Counted from the first letter of the stretch, positions 8,508 through 19,412 are shown. The stretch: 64,000 bases of DNA from Armatimonadota bacterium (GCA_031081715.1 JAVHMA010000020.1:1-64000), one strand, 5' to 3'. The notes: generated from the sequence alone by a model not told the origin. Numbers and translations: made by a program.

Positions 8508-9520
8508 GCGCCGTCCTCCGGAAACGCCGAAACCACCTCGCGGCCGAACAGCCGCAGCCTGTCCAGGAACTCCTCGACCGTGTTGGCCACGAACAGGAGC
8601 CCGGCCAGGTGGGTGACCCCGGCGGCACGATAGGCCTCGACCTGCCGGCGGATGTCGTCGGGCGTGCCGAGCAGGTTTCGCTCGGCGAACGAGGCGACCG
8701 CCTGGTGGCGCATCGTCGAGCTCTTGAGAGAGACGAGGTGGCGGTAGAGCTGTGAGGCTTCGAAACGCTCGATCGCCTGCTCGCGGGTGGGCGCGATCGA
8801 CACCCCCAGCTGCACCGCCACGTCCATGTGCGAGACGTCGCGTCCCTGCTCCCAGGCGAACTCGCGGACGCGCGCAAGACCCGCCGCCACCTCGTCGGGC
8901 GTCAGCGCCGCCGGGAGCCAGCCGTCCGCGTAGCGCGCCACGCGGCGATGGTGCTCGGCGGCGTTGCCTCCGACGTAGATCGGCAGGGGATGCTGGAGCG
9001 GCTTCGGGTAGAGCTCGACGTCCTCGAACGCATAGTACCGGCCCCGGAAGGTCGCCCGCCGCTGGGTAAAGAGCAAACGCAGCGCGCGAAGGTGTTCCTC
9101 CAGCATCCGACCGCGGTGGGCCGGCTGACCGGGGGCCACTGCCTCGAACTCCTCGCGGTAGGCGCCGACGCCGACGCCGAGCAGGACGCGGCCTCCGGAG
9201 AACTGGTCCAGCGTTGCGACTTGCTTCGCCAGGACGACCGGCGCGCGCATGGGCAGGACGATCACCCCGGTCATCAGTCGGATGCGCGACGTCTGGGGCG
9301 CCAGCACCGAGTACGTGATCAACGGCTCGTAGAAGTTGGGCGGGTCGCGGTATTCGTCACGGACGTAGCGCTGGGTGGTCATGTGGTCGTTGCCCATGAC
9401 GGCGTAGTACCCCAGGGCCTCGGCCTCGACCGCGATGCGGACCACGTCCGCCGGCGACGCGAACGGCACCGGGTACATCATGCCCTCGGTACAGGTTGGC
9501 AACCCCACGCCGAACCTCAT
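8504..9520 (-). CDS. LLM-class flavin/F420-dependent oxidoreductase (first of two in operon)
   Basis: A 338-residue luciferase-like monooxygenase-fold TIM barrel. Typical elements: MRFGVGLPTC at the first strand, IRLMTGVIVLPMRAPVVLAKQ, LDQFSGGRVLLGVGVGAYREEF, and the C-terminal GTPDDIRRQVEAYRAAGVTHL. Members use FMNH2/O2 or coenzyme F420; the sequence alone does not decide. The start ATG at 9520 is chosen because it overlaps the upstream LLM gene stop by 4 bases, although the frame is open for another 850 bases. Only about a quarter of visible positions match its neighbour at 9517-10557, so this is not a recent duplication. Probable role: oxidation of the imported substrate or a degradation intermediate. 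Confidence 0.9.
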   Translation of the reverse strand: MRFGVGLPTCTEGMMYPVPFASPADVVRIAVEAEALGYYAVMGNDHMTTQRYVRDEYRDPPNFYEPLITYSVLAPQTSRIRLMTGVIVLPMRAPVVLAKQVATLDQFSGGRVLLGVGVGAYREEFEAVAPGQPAHRGRMLEEHLRALRLLFTQRRATFRGRYYAFEDVELYPKPLQHPLPIYVGGNAAEHHRRVARYADGWLPAALTPDEVAAGLARVREFAWEQGRDVSHMDVAVQLGVSIAPTREQAIERFEASQLYRHLVSLKSSTMRHQAVASFAERNLLGTPDDIRRQVEAYRAAGVTHLAGLLFVANTVEEFLDRLRLFGREVVSAFPEDGA

Positions 9521-10557
9521 GGCCTGTGCTCCGCCGCCTCGACGGTGACCGCGGGGATGACTTGCTCCGCCAGCAGGCGCAGGGCGGCCAGCAGGTCCTG
9601 GCCCGGCGCGGCCACCGGCCGCACGAGCAGTTGTGTCACGCCCGCGGCGACGATCTGCCGCAGCTGTTCGCGGACCTGGGCCACCGTGCCGGCCACGGCA
9701 AGGTGCGCGACGTACGCCTCGGGGACATGCCGGGCGGCCTCGGGAATCAGATCGTACTGCCGACGACTGAGAATCTCCAGCAACGGCGCCGGCGGCGGCG
9801 GCAGGTCCAAGGGCCGCAGGTAGTCCAGATTGGGGTAGCTGATCCACATCGGCAGTGCGATGGCGGGCTTCACCGCGGCGCGGGCCGTCTCCGCGTCGTC
9901 GGCGATGCAGACATCCACCCGGGCCGCCACCTCCAGCGTCGTCATCGACCGACCGGCACGCTCCGCGCCCCGGCGTATCTGGGCCAGCGCGAACCGCAGC
10001 CCGGGCAGTGAGGCGTACGGTGCCACGATCACCCCGTCGGCCACCGCACCCGCGGTGGCCAGCATGCCGCGGGCGCGCGCGGCGACATAAATGGGGATGT
10101 CGGGCCGGGGCCGGAAGTGCAAATGGGCGTCGCGAAACGTCACCGTCCGACCCTGGAAGTCCACGTGCTCGTCCCGCAGCAAGCGGCGCACGAGGGTCAC
10201 GGCCTCGGCGACCGCCACCGCGGGCCGCGCGCGCCGCACGCCCATCGCCGGAAAACCGCTCCCCCCGGCCCCAAGGCCCAGCATCGCGCGGCCGGCCGAG
10301 ACTTCGTCCAGCGTGCCGATCGCCATCGCGAGCAAGGCGGGGTGGCGCGTGTAGGGTTCGGTCACGCACGTACCCAGGCGGAGGCGGCGCGAGTGCTGCG
10401 CCGCGTGCGTGAGCCCGACGAAGGGGTCGCGGTAGAACTTCTCATCGGCCAGCCAGAGCACATCGAACCCCGCCTCGTCAACCGCCCGCACGACCGCGGT
10501 GAAGCGATCGACGGGGTGCTCCCCGAGCACGAGGACGCCGAGCGTGAGGCGGGACAT
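9517..10557 (-). CDS. LLM-class flavin/F420-dependent oxidoreductase, first gene of operon
   Basis: A 346-residue LLM-fold protein: RLTLGVLVLGEHPVDRF at the N-terminus, FDVLWLADEKFYRDPFVGL, RLGTCVTEPYTRHPALLAMAIGTLDE, and SAGRAMLGLGAGGSGF forming the cofactor pocket. The layout resembles F420-dependent methylene-tetrahydromethanopterin reductase-like members (the MSRLTLGVL... start and short insertion), but FMN use cannot be excluded. It starts the eight-gene operon running to 1943. No Shine-Dalgarno is visible. A TAACAT -10-like hexamer ends 7 bases before the ATG, which suggests leaderless translation. Confidence 0.9.
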   Translation of the reverse strand: MSRLTLGVLVLGEHPVDRFTAVVRAVDEAGFDVLWLADEKFYRDPFVGLTHAAQHSRRLRLGTCVTEPYTRHPALLAMAIGTLDEVSAGRAMLGLGAGGSGFPAMGVRRARPAVAVAEAVTLVRRLLRDEHVDFQGRTVTFRDAHLHFRPRPDIPIYVAARARGMLATAGAVADGVIVAPYASLPGLRFALAQIRRGAERAGRSMTTLEVAARVDVCIADDAETARAAVKPAIALPMWISYPNLDYLRPLDLPPPPAPLLEILSRRQYDLIPEAARHVPEAYVAHLAVAGTVAQVREQLRQIVAAGVTQLLVRPVAAPGQDLLAALRLLAEQVIPAVTVEAAEHRP

Positions 10558-10564
10558 ACTAAAG

Positions 10565-10581
10565 ATGTTAGACGTCTGACA
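10565..10581 (-). promoter_or_regulatory. Leaderless promoter -10 and overlapping GntR-type operator palindrome
   Basis: The 16-mer TGTTAGACGTCTGACA at 10566-10581 matches its own reverse complement at 14 of 16 positions. On the minus strand its proximal half overlaps the -10-like TAACAT (10565-10570), which ends 7 bases before the ATG at 10557. A clear -35 is not seen. GntR-family operators are short GT...AC palindromes, and a GntR gene closes this operon. A repressor here would cover the -10 and spacer. Operator assignment is inference from position and symmetry. Confidence 0.55.
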
Positions 10582-10647
10582 ACGTCGGTCCTGCCGCTCG
10601 ACGGACCGACCCGCGAGTTGACCTCGCCGCGCCAGATGCCCCCGTGG

Positions 10648-10653
10648 TACGCT
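10648..10653 (+). promoter_or_regulatory. Candidate leaderless -10 for the PhoD-like gene
   Basis: TACGCT fits the TANNNT pattern and ends 7 bases before GTG 10661, the spacing of leaderless promoters. There is no Shine-Dalgarno between. A TTGACC at 10618-10623 is too far (24 bases) to serve as an ordinary -35. Confidence 0.35.
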
Positions 10654-10660
10654 GGATCAC

Positions 10661-11905
10661 GTGCGCGCCCGGCTCCTCCTGCTCGGATCGGTCATCGTGC
10701 TGGCCGCCCCGGCCGCCGCCCAGTCCCCCCTGTTCCCCGACGGCATCGCTTCCGGCGACGTCACGCACCAGGCCGCCGTGATCTGGACCCGTACGTCCCT
10801 GCCTACCGCCGTCGCCGTCGAGATCGGAACCGACCCGCAACTCCGGGGGGCCCGTCGCCTGCGGCCGGTCCGGGCGACGCCGGTAACCGGGCTGGCCGTG
10901 CGCGTGGATGCGGACGGGCTGCAGCCGGCGCAGCGGTACTACTATCGCGCGGTCGTCCCCGGCGGCCGCAGCGAGATCGGCACGTTCGTGACCGCGCCGG
11001 CGCCGGGGGCCGCCGCACCACTCAGCCTGCTGTGGGGGGCGGACACGATGGACCTCTTCCAGCCCTTCCGGATCTTCACGGCCATGCAGGCCCGCGGCGC
11101 GGACCTCTTCCTCTATCTCGGCGATACGGTGTACGCCGACCTGGGGTTGGAGCGGGCGACTACCCTCGAGGAGTACCGACGGAAGTACCGCGCCAACCGC
11201 GCCGACGCGTCGCTGCGCACGTTCCTGGCCAGAACCGCGACCTGGGTCACGTGGGACGACCACGAGGTCGCGAACAACTTCGACCGCACGCACCCGCGAC
11301 TGGCGATCGGGCGGCAGGCGTTCATCGAGGCCTGGCCGATCCGACTTGACCCAGCGCAGCCCACGCGCCTCTACCGCAGCCTCCGCTGGGGCCGAACCGC
11401 GGAGATCTTCATCCTGGATACACGCCAGTATCGGAACCGCGCCGCGACGCCCGACGGGCCGGACAAGACGATGCTCGGTGCCGAGCAGAAGCGCTGGCTG
11501 CTCGACGGGCTGGCGCGCTCGGACGCCGCGGTGAAGATCGTCGCCAGCACGGTCATCCTGCGTTACCACGGCCGCGACTCCTGGGGCGGCTACGCGCACG
11601 AGCGCGACGAGCTCCTGCGCGCCATCCGCGACCGCGGACTCGGGCCCGTGATCTTCCTGGCGGGCGATGTGCACTACGCCGCATGGATTCGTCATGCGGA
11701 GGGACCCTACGAAGCGGTGGCTGGTCCGCTCGCCGCGATTCCGGCGCGGACCGCCCACGTCGCAGGGCGGCCGGGAGTGGCCTGGACCGCCGCGGGCGCC
11801 TTCACCTACGGATGGCTGCGCATCGCCGACGGCCGCGCGCGCGTCGGGTGGTACGACGAGGAGGACCGACCGCTGCACGAGGTGGACGTGCCGCTCATCC
11901 GGTAG
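10661..11905 (+). CDS. PhoD-like metallophosphatase (alkaline phosphatase D family), secreted
   Basis: A 414-residue secreted protein: signal peptide at about 1-20 (ending APAAAQ), an N-terminal Fn3-like PhoD_N domain (FPDGIASGDVTHQAAVIWTR), then a calcineurin-like catalytic domain. Metal and active-site motifs are LFLYLGDTVYAD, TWDDHEVANN and FLAGDVHYAAW. PhoD enzymes are Fe/Ca phosphodi-/monoesterases that release phosphate outside the cytoplasm. At 414 residues it is shorter than most PhoD proteins, and the usual first catalytic strand reads WGADTMD instead of a Cys-containing SCQ-type motif, so activity or metal set may differ. It is divergent from the LLM operon. Confidence 0.85.
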   Translation: MRARLLLLGSVIVLAAPAAAQSPLFPDGIASGDVTHQAAVIWTRTSLPTAVAVEIGTDPQLRGARRLRPVRATPVTGLAVRVDADGLQPAQRYYYRAVVPGGRSEIGTFVTAPAPGAAAPLSLLWGADTMDLFQPFRIFTAMQARGADLFLYLGDTVYADLGLERATTLEEYRRKYRANRADASLRTFLARTATWVTWDDHEVANNFDRTHPRLAIGRQAFIEAWPIRLDPAQPTRLYRSLRWGRTAEIFILDTRQYRNRAATPDGPDKTMLGAEQKRWLLDGLARSDAAVKIVASTVILRYHGRDSWGGYAHERDELLRAIRDRGLGPVIFLAGDVHYAAWIRHAEGPYEAVAGPLAAIPARTAHVAGRPGVAWTAAGAFTYGWLRIADGRARVGWYDEEDRPLHEVDVPLIR

Positions 11906-11922
11906 CTCCGCGCGCTGCGGGG

Positions 11923-12990
11923 TCAGAGGCCCGCGAGCACGGCCTCGGTGAACGCGCGCGTCCCGAGCGCGCCGCCGAGGTCCCTGGTCCGTGTGCCCGC
12001 GGCAAAGGCGCGCTCGACGGCGGCCTCGATGCGCCCGGCGGCGACCACGAGCGCAGGATCACCGTGCCGCTCGCCGAGCCAGCGGAGCAGCATCGCGACC
12101 GACAGGATCTCGCCCGTCGGGTTCGCCGCGTCCCGTCCCGCCAGGTCGGGCGCCGCGCCGTGCGCGGCCTGGGCCATGGCGACGCCCTCGCCCACGTTCA
12201 GGGACGCGCCAAGCCCGAGGCTGCCGACCAGCTCCGCCGCCACGCTGGACAGGATGTCCCCGACCATGTTGGTGGTCAGGACCACGTCGAAGTCGGCCAT
12301 TTGCCGTACGAGAAGCGCCGCCATCGCATCCGCCAGCACATCGGTCGTCGTCACGTCCGGATAGCCGGCGGCGACGCGCCGGCAGGCCTCCAGCCAGAGT
12401 CCCATTCCGAGGCGGATCACGTTGGCCTTGTGCACGATGGTCAGGCGACGACGGCGGCGCCGCGCGAGTTCGCACGCGTAGCGCGCGACGCGCTCGGCGG
12501 CGTCTGTGGTGAAAACGCCGACAGAGATCGCGACGTCCCCCGCCGGCATCCACTCGCCCGAGCCGCGCACGACGTTGCGATCGGCGTAGAACTCCTCGGT
12601 GTTCTCCCGTACGACGACGAGGTCGGCGGGACCGCTGCGCCCCGACAGCCCCGTGAACGTCCGGGCGGGTCGCACGTTAGCGTAGAGGCGAAAGTGGCGG
12701 CGCAACTCGCCGCTGGGCGCCCGCCCGCGGCGGTGCTCTGGCGGGTAGGACTGCGAGTCGTGCGGCCCCATCACCCAGCCGTCGCACGTCTCCAGCGCCC
12801 GCCGGGTGGCCTCCGGCATGGGTGCGTCCCCACGACGGATCGCCTCCCACCCCATGGGGAGCGTGACCCACTCGACCGGCAGCGCGCCGGCCGCCGCCAG
12901 CGCCGCGCGCGCGACCTCCAGCGCGGCGCCGACGATCTCCGGGCCGATGCCGTCGCCATGGAGCACGCCGAGACGCAGCGCGCGCGACAT
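11923..12990 (-). CDS. Isocitrate/isopropylmalate/tartrate dehydrogenase-family protein
   Basis: A 355-residue beta-decarboxylating dehydrogenase. Visible signatures: LGVLHGDGIGPEIV at the N-terminus, VVVRENTEEFYAD, VHKANVIR with the catalytic lysine, TTNMVGDILSS with a metal aspartate, and HGAAPDLAGRDAANPTGEIL. The RENTEEFY motif and loop lengths point to the tartrate/3-isopropylmalate/homoisocitrate side rather than true LeuB. No leu genes are near. The start at 12990 (MSRALRLGV) is preferred over an upstream in-frame GTG. It probably oxidises a 2-hydroxy-3-carboxy acid with NAD(P), but the specific substrate cannot be read. Confidence 0.85.
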   Translation of the reverse strand: MSRALRLGVLHGDGIGPEIVGAALEVARAALAAAGALPVEWVTLPMGWEAIRRGDAPMPEATRRALETCDGWVMGPHDSQSYPPEHRRGRAPSGELRRHFRLYANVRPARTFTGLSGRSGPADLVVVRENTEEFYADRNVVRGSGEWMPAGDVAISVGVFTTDAAERVARYACELARRRRRRLTIVHKANVIRLGMGLWLEACRRVAAGYPDVTTTDVLADAMAALLVRQMADFDVVLTTNMVGDILSSVAAELVGSLGLGASLNVGEGVAMAQAAHGAAPDLAGRDAANPTGEILSVAMLLRWLGERHGDPALVVAAGRIEAAVERAFAAGTRTRDLGGALGTRAFTEAVLAGL

Positions 12991-13133
12991 CAACAACGGC
13001 GGCGCCCCGCCCGCCAAAAGACCACGTCAAGCCCTTCCGCCTCACGGCGCGCGCCTCCTGCCGCCGGCAGGCGTTTGCCGCACCACGGGTGAACTGCCTC
13101 CTCGACATGTCATCCCCCAGGAGCGCACCGCCG

Positions 13134-14561
13134 ATGACATCGCACGACGTTGCATTCCAGGGTATCGCCGGGCTCTCGCGCCTGCTGCGCGCGCGCCAGA
13201 TCTCGTCCGTGGAGCTGACGCGGGCGGCCCTCGACCGCCTCGAGCGGCTGGGGCCGGCATACAACGCGCTCGCGGAGCTCACCCCCGACCTGGCGCTGGC
13301 GCAGGCCCGCCGCGCCGATCGGCTGTTCCGCCGCGGCGAGGTCCGCTCCCCGCTCCAGGGCATCCCCTACGGCGCCAAGGACCTGCTGGCGACCGCGGGC
13401 ATTCCGACGCGGTGGGGATCGCCGGCGCACCGCGCGCAGGTTTTCGCCCACGACGCAACGGTGATCCGGCGGCTGGCGGCCGCAGGGGCGGTCCTGGCCG
13501 CCAAGCTCGCGCTGGTCGAGATCGCGGGCGGCGGCGGCTACCAGTACGCCGACGCCTCGGACACGGGGCCCGGGCTCAACCCCTGGAACCGGCGCCGGTG
13601 GGCGGGCGGCTCCTCGTCGGGGTCAGGGAGCGCCGTGGCCGCCGGCCTGGTCCCTTATGCGCTGGGCTCGGAGACGTGGGGCAGCATCGTGACGCCGGCG
13701 GCCTACTGCGGGGTCACGGGGCTGCGCCCGACGTGGGGTCTGGTCAGCCGCCACGGCGCGATGGAGCTGGCGTGGAGCATGGACAAGATCGGTCCCATGG
13801 CGCGCTCCGCCGAGGACTGCGGGTGGGTGCTGGAAGCGATCGCCGGGGGCGACCCGCACGATCCGACCACAGCGGGCATCGGGTTTCGCTTCACACCGCG
13901 GCCGGCACGCCGTGCGCTGCGGCTGGGCATCCTGCCGTCGGACTTCTCCGCGGCCCCCCGCACGGCCGTCGTCTTCGAGGAGGCGGTGCGCGTGCTCCGG
14001 CGCACAGGCATGCGCCCTGCGCGCGCGCCGCTCCCAGATCACCCCTACGAGGCCGTGGCCCGAACGATCCTCAACGCCGAGATCGCAGCCGCCCACGAGG
14101 CGTTCATCCGCAGCCGGGGCCTGGCGGCCCTGGTCGACACCGCGCAGCGACGCGGCCTGCGCGCGACGCTGGCGCTGCGGGCCTCCGAGGTGGTCAGGGC
14201 GGAGCAGCGCCGCCTGCTGATCCGGCGCGATGTCGCGCGCCTGTTCGAACGCTACGACGTCCTGGTCTCGCCCACCCTGCTGACCGAAGCCACGACCCTG
14301 CGCACGAACCTGCGCGTCTCTCGCCGCCGCCGGGGCGGCTACGCCGTGCTGGGCGCGCTGTGCGGGCTACCGGCGCTGAGCGTGCCGATGGGCTTCGGAC
14401 CCCAGGGGTTGCCGCTGGGCCTCTGCTTCACGGGGCGGCCGTTCGACGAGGCGACCCTCCTGCAGCTGGGCATGCTCTTCCAGCGCGAGACGGACTGGCA
14501 CCTGCGGCGGCCGCCCGCCGTGCGGCGCGTCCCGACTCAGCGGGCAGCGCTACCGGTGTAG
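13134..14561 (+). CDS. Amidase signature (AS) family amidase
   Basis: A 475-residue amidase-signature enzyme. The Ser-Ser-Lys triad is recognisable: lysine in PYGAKDLLAT, cis-serine in AGGSSSGSGSAVAAG, nucleophile serine in GSETWGSIVTPA. The usual GSDTGGSIR motif is altered (Trp for the first Gly of GGS, Val for the Arg), which may affect substrate choice. It lacks the GatA context: no gatC or gatB is present. Start ATG 13134 has an AGGAG 10 bases upstream; ATG 13107 and GTG 13089 are in frame alternatives. It overlaps the convergent XdhC gene by 25 bases. Expected reaction is hydrolysis of a small amide. Confidence 0.88.
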   Translation: MTSHDVAFQGIAGLSRLLRARQISSVELTRAALDRLERLGPAYNALAELTPDLALAQARRADRLFRRGEVRSPLQGIPYGAKDLLATAGIPTRWGSPAHRAQVFAHDATVIRRLAAAGAVLAAKLALVEIAGGGGYQYADASDTGPGLNPWNRRRWAGGSSSGSGSAVAAGLVPYALGSETWGSIVTPAAYCGVTGLRPTWGLVSRHGAMELAWSMDKIGPMARSAEDCGWVLEAIAGGDPHDPTTAGIGFRFTPRPARRALRLGILPSDFSAAPRTAVVFEEAVRVLRRTGMRPARAPLPDHPYEAVARTILNAEIAAAHEAFIRSRGLAALVDTAQRRGLRATLALRASEVVRAEQRRLLIRRDVARLFERYDVLVSPTLLTEATTLRTNLRVSRRRRGGYAVLGALCGLPALSVPMGFGPQGLPLGLCFTGRPFDEATLLQLGMLFQRETDWHLRRPPAVRRVPTQRAALPV

Positions 14562-15484
14562 CGAGCGGGCTCTTCGTCGAACGCCCGCTTGCAGCCGGCG
14601 CAACAGAAATAGAAGACGCGTCCGTCCGCCTCGGAGCGGAACCGGGCGGTCGCGACCTCCACGACCATGCCGCAGACGGGATCCGTGGCCTCCGTCAACC
14701 CCACCCGCCCGGGTGAGGCAGCCGCGGCGGGCGACTCGCCAACACCGGCGCGAAAGACCTGCACCATCTCGGCCAGGATGCTGGCCGCGATCTCCTGCGG
14801 GGTAACCGCGCCGATGTCGAGGCCGGCGGGCGCGTGGAGACGCCGCAGGCGCTCCTCGGAGACGCCGCGCTCGCGCAGGACCGCGACGACCGCCGCGGCC
14901 CGGCGCCGGCTCGCCACCAAGCTCACATACCCGGCGTCGCTGCGCAGCGCATGGTCGAGGGCGTCCTCGTCGGCGGCGCCGTGCGTGGCGACCACGACGC
15001 TGGTCCGCGCGCCGACATGCAGCGCGTCGAGCTCCCGCGCGGCGTCCTCGGGCGCGGCCACCGTGACCGCGAAGGCCACGGCGTCGGCCAGCCGGGCCAG
15101 CGTCGCGATGACCGGCCCGTGCCCGATCAGGATCACGCGCGGGGCCGACAGCACCGGCTCGATGTAGATCTCCAGGGTCCCTCCGCTGTGGCAGGACATC
15201 GCGTACTCGACCATGCCCTCGCCCGCCCGCGCGGGGCTCCCCTCCCCCACCAGCGCGATCAGGCGCGGCCGGCCGTCACGGAGCGCGCCCAGCGCCTCGC
15301 GGACCACCGCCGGCTCGGCGCAGCTCCCACCGACCCATCCATGCAGGCTACCATCCATGCGCACGAGCGCCCGGGCGCCGGGCTTGGCCGAGGTGGGCCG
15401 TACCGCCCGCACGACCGTGGCTGTCGCGAACGGCTCCCCGCGGCGGGCGAGCTCGTGGGCCAGGGCAAGCAGGTCGTCGGTCAC
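14537..15484 (-). CDS. XdhC/CoxF-like molybdenum hydroxylase maturation protein with C-terminal YHS domain
   Basis: A 315-residue fusion. The XdhC/CoxI N-domain (about 1-85) has GGSCAEPAVVREAL and EYAMSCHSGGTLEIYIEP. A Rossmann-type XdhC_C domain follows (about 112-245, VILIGHGPVIATLARLAD). A short linker leads to a YHS domain (about 267-310) starting DPVCGM and ending YFCCAGCKRAF, with four cysteines suited to metal binding. XdhC proteins bind, protect and insert sulfurated molybdenum cofactor; CoxF does this for CO dehydrogenase. The gene is 3 bases after coxL and is surely coexpressed with it. The YHS domain on such a protein is unusual and could deal with copper for the Mo-Cu site, which is inference. 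Confidence 0.88.
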   Translation of the reverse strand: MTDDLLALAHELARRGEPFATATVVRAVRPTSAKPGARALVRMDGSLHGWVGGSCAEPAVVREALGALRDGRPRLIALVGEGSPARAGEGMVEYAMSCHSGGTLEIYIEPVLSAPRVILIGHGPVIATLARLADAVAFAVTVAAPEDAARELDALHVGARTSVVVATHGAADEDALDHALRSDAGYVSLVASRRRAAAVVAVLRERGVSEERLRRLHAPAGLDIGAVTPQEIAASILAEMVQVFRAGVGESPAAAASPGRVGLTEATDPVCGMVVEVATARFRSEADGRVFYFCCAGCKRAFDEEPARYTGSAAR

Positions 15485-15487
15485 GCG

Positions 15488-17853
<2,366 letters not shown>

Positions 17854-17854
<1 letters not shown>

Positions 17855-18330
17855 CACGCGCCTCCCTCCTGGAGCCTCGCCGCGGCGTACTGCACGGCCT
17901 TCACGATGTTCACGTAGCCGGTGCACCGGCACAGGTTGCCAGAAATAGCGTGCCGGATCTCATCCTCGGACGGGTTCGGGGTACGTTTGAGGAAGGCGTA
18001 GCTCGTCATCATCATGCCCGGCGTGCAGTAGCCGCACTGCAGCCCGTGTTCCTGGACGAACCCCTCCTGGATAGGATGGAGCGTGCCGTTCCGCTCGAGC
18101 CCCTCCACGGTCATGAGGCGCTTGCCGTTGGCCTGCACGGCGAAGACGGTACACGACTTGACGGGCCGGTCCTCCAGGAGGACGGTACAGGCCCCGCAGT
18201 GGGTCGTGTCGCATCCGATGTGCGTCCCCGTCAGCCGGAGCACGTCGCGAAGCAGGTGCACGAGCAGCAGCCGCGGCTCGACCTCGACCTCGTGGCGCTC
18301 GCCGTTGACCGTGAGCTGGACGCGCATCAT
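17854..18330 (-). CDS. coxS: Aerobic CO dehydrogenase small (iron-sulfur) subunit
   Basis: A 158-residue two-[2Fe-2S] subunit. The plant-type ferredoxin cluster cysteines are in [16 protein letters not shown] plus the following VKSC; the second cluster is held by [10 protein letters not shown] and GNLCRCTGY. It passes electrons from the CoxL molybdenum site to the FAD of CoxM. The start ATG 18330 follows GGGAGGTGAAG, a strong ribosome-binding site. It lies 2 bases after coxM. The M-S-L gene order is the one known for form I CO dehydrogenases. Confidence 0.96.
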
Positions 18331-18332
18331 CT

Positions 18333-19208
18333 TCACCTCCCCGCGCCGGCGCGCCCCGCGGCCAGCCTGAGCGCACGCGCCGTCAGCACCCGCACCAGGT
18401 CGCGCTTGTATGCTGCCGAACCCCGCACGTCGTCCACCGGATCGGCCTCCTCCGCGGCCAGCTCCCCGGCGCGGCGAACCGTGGCGTCGTCGAGCGGCTT
18501 GCCGCGCAGGAACCCCTCGGCCCGCCGGGCCTTGATCGGCACGGTGCCGGCGTTGGTCAGGCCGACGCCGGCGTGCACGCAGGTCCCGGCCGGGTCGAGC
18601 GCGACCTGCACGGCGACCGCGGCCGTGGCGAAGTCGCCTACCTTGCGCTCGAGCTTCAGATAGGCTCCGCCGCTGCGCGGCAGCGGGACAGGCACCCGGA
18701 CCTCGGTGAGCACCTCGTCGCCGCGAAGCGCGGTCGCGAACGGACCCGTAAAGAAGCTGGTGATCGCGATCCGGCGCTCGCCCCGCGGCCCCGTCGCCAC
18801 GACCTCGGCGCCGAGTGCCAGCATCGCCGCGGGATGGTCGTTCGCCGGGTCGGCATGCGCCAGGTTGCCGCACACCGTGGCCAGGTTGCGCACCAGGGGG
18901 TCGGCGACGACTCGCGAGGTGTCGTGCAGCAAGGGGTAGCGCGCCCGGATGAACTCCGAGTCCTCCAGATCGGCCTCGCGGACGAGCGCCCCGATCCGCA
19001 ACACCCCGTCCTCCTCTTTGAGATAGTCGAGGCCCGCGATGCCGTTGATGTCCACGACATGCCGGGGCGTGGCGAGTCGAAGCTTCATCAACGGGATGAG
19101 GCTCTGGCCGCCGGAGAGGATCTTGGCCTCGTCCCCGTGTTGCCCGAGCAGCTTGACCGCGTCGGCGAGCGAGGCAGGTGCGTGATATTCGAAAGCCGCG
19201 GGGATCAT
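18333..19208 (-). CDS. coxM: Aerobic CO dehydrogenase medium (FAD-binding) subunit
   Basis: A 291-residue FAD subunit of the PCMH family. FAD-binding signatures [17 protein letters not shown] and [19 protein letters not shown] are complete (the latter is the AHADPAND pyrophosphate-binding motif typical of CoxM). A C-terminal CO_deh_flav_C domain (about 180-285) ends the protein. First gene of the coxMSL-xdhC operon. Start ATG 19208 has GGGAGGG three bases upstream. The 220 bases upstream to the divergent tRNA show no convincing -35/-10 pair, so the promoter is unassigned. Confidence 0.96.
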   Translation of the reverse strand: MIPAAFEYHAPASLADAVKLLGQHGDEAKILSGGQSLIPLMKLRLATPRHVVDINGIAGLDYLKEEDGVLRIGALVREADLEDSEFIRARYPLLHDTSRVVADPLVRNLATVCGNLAHADPANDHPAAMLALGAEVVATGPRGERRIAITSFFTGPFATALRGDEVLTEVRVPVPLPRSGGAYLKLERKVGDFATAAVAVQVALDPAGTCVHAGVGLTNAGTVPIKARRAEGFLRGKPLDDATVRRAGELAAEEADPVDDVRGSAAYKRDLVRVLTARALRLAAGRAGAGR

Positions 19209-19412
19209 GGCCCTCCCTTCCTCTTGCGCGCGAATGCGGACGAGCACGTTCCGTCGCTTGCGGCCTTCAGGTGGGACGGCAGGTGCGTTAGGGTACCACG
19301 CCGGCAGGGAGCACTCCTGCCGCGGCGCCGGGCCCACGGGCGCGCCGAGCCCCCTGAGGGGCCCGCGGCGGCTGGAGCGGGGCTGCTCGTCCACGCCCGA
19401 GACGCGATGCGG

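Noticed and set aside
8504-10557. The two LLM genes as a recent tandem duplication
   Set aside because: Motif spacing and most residues differ; no nucleotide-level repeat is visible.
13134-14561. GatA subunit of aspartyl/glutamyl-tRNA amidotransferase
   Set aside because: No gatB or gatC partner, and the GSETWGSIV motif departs from GatA; a general amidase is more consistent.
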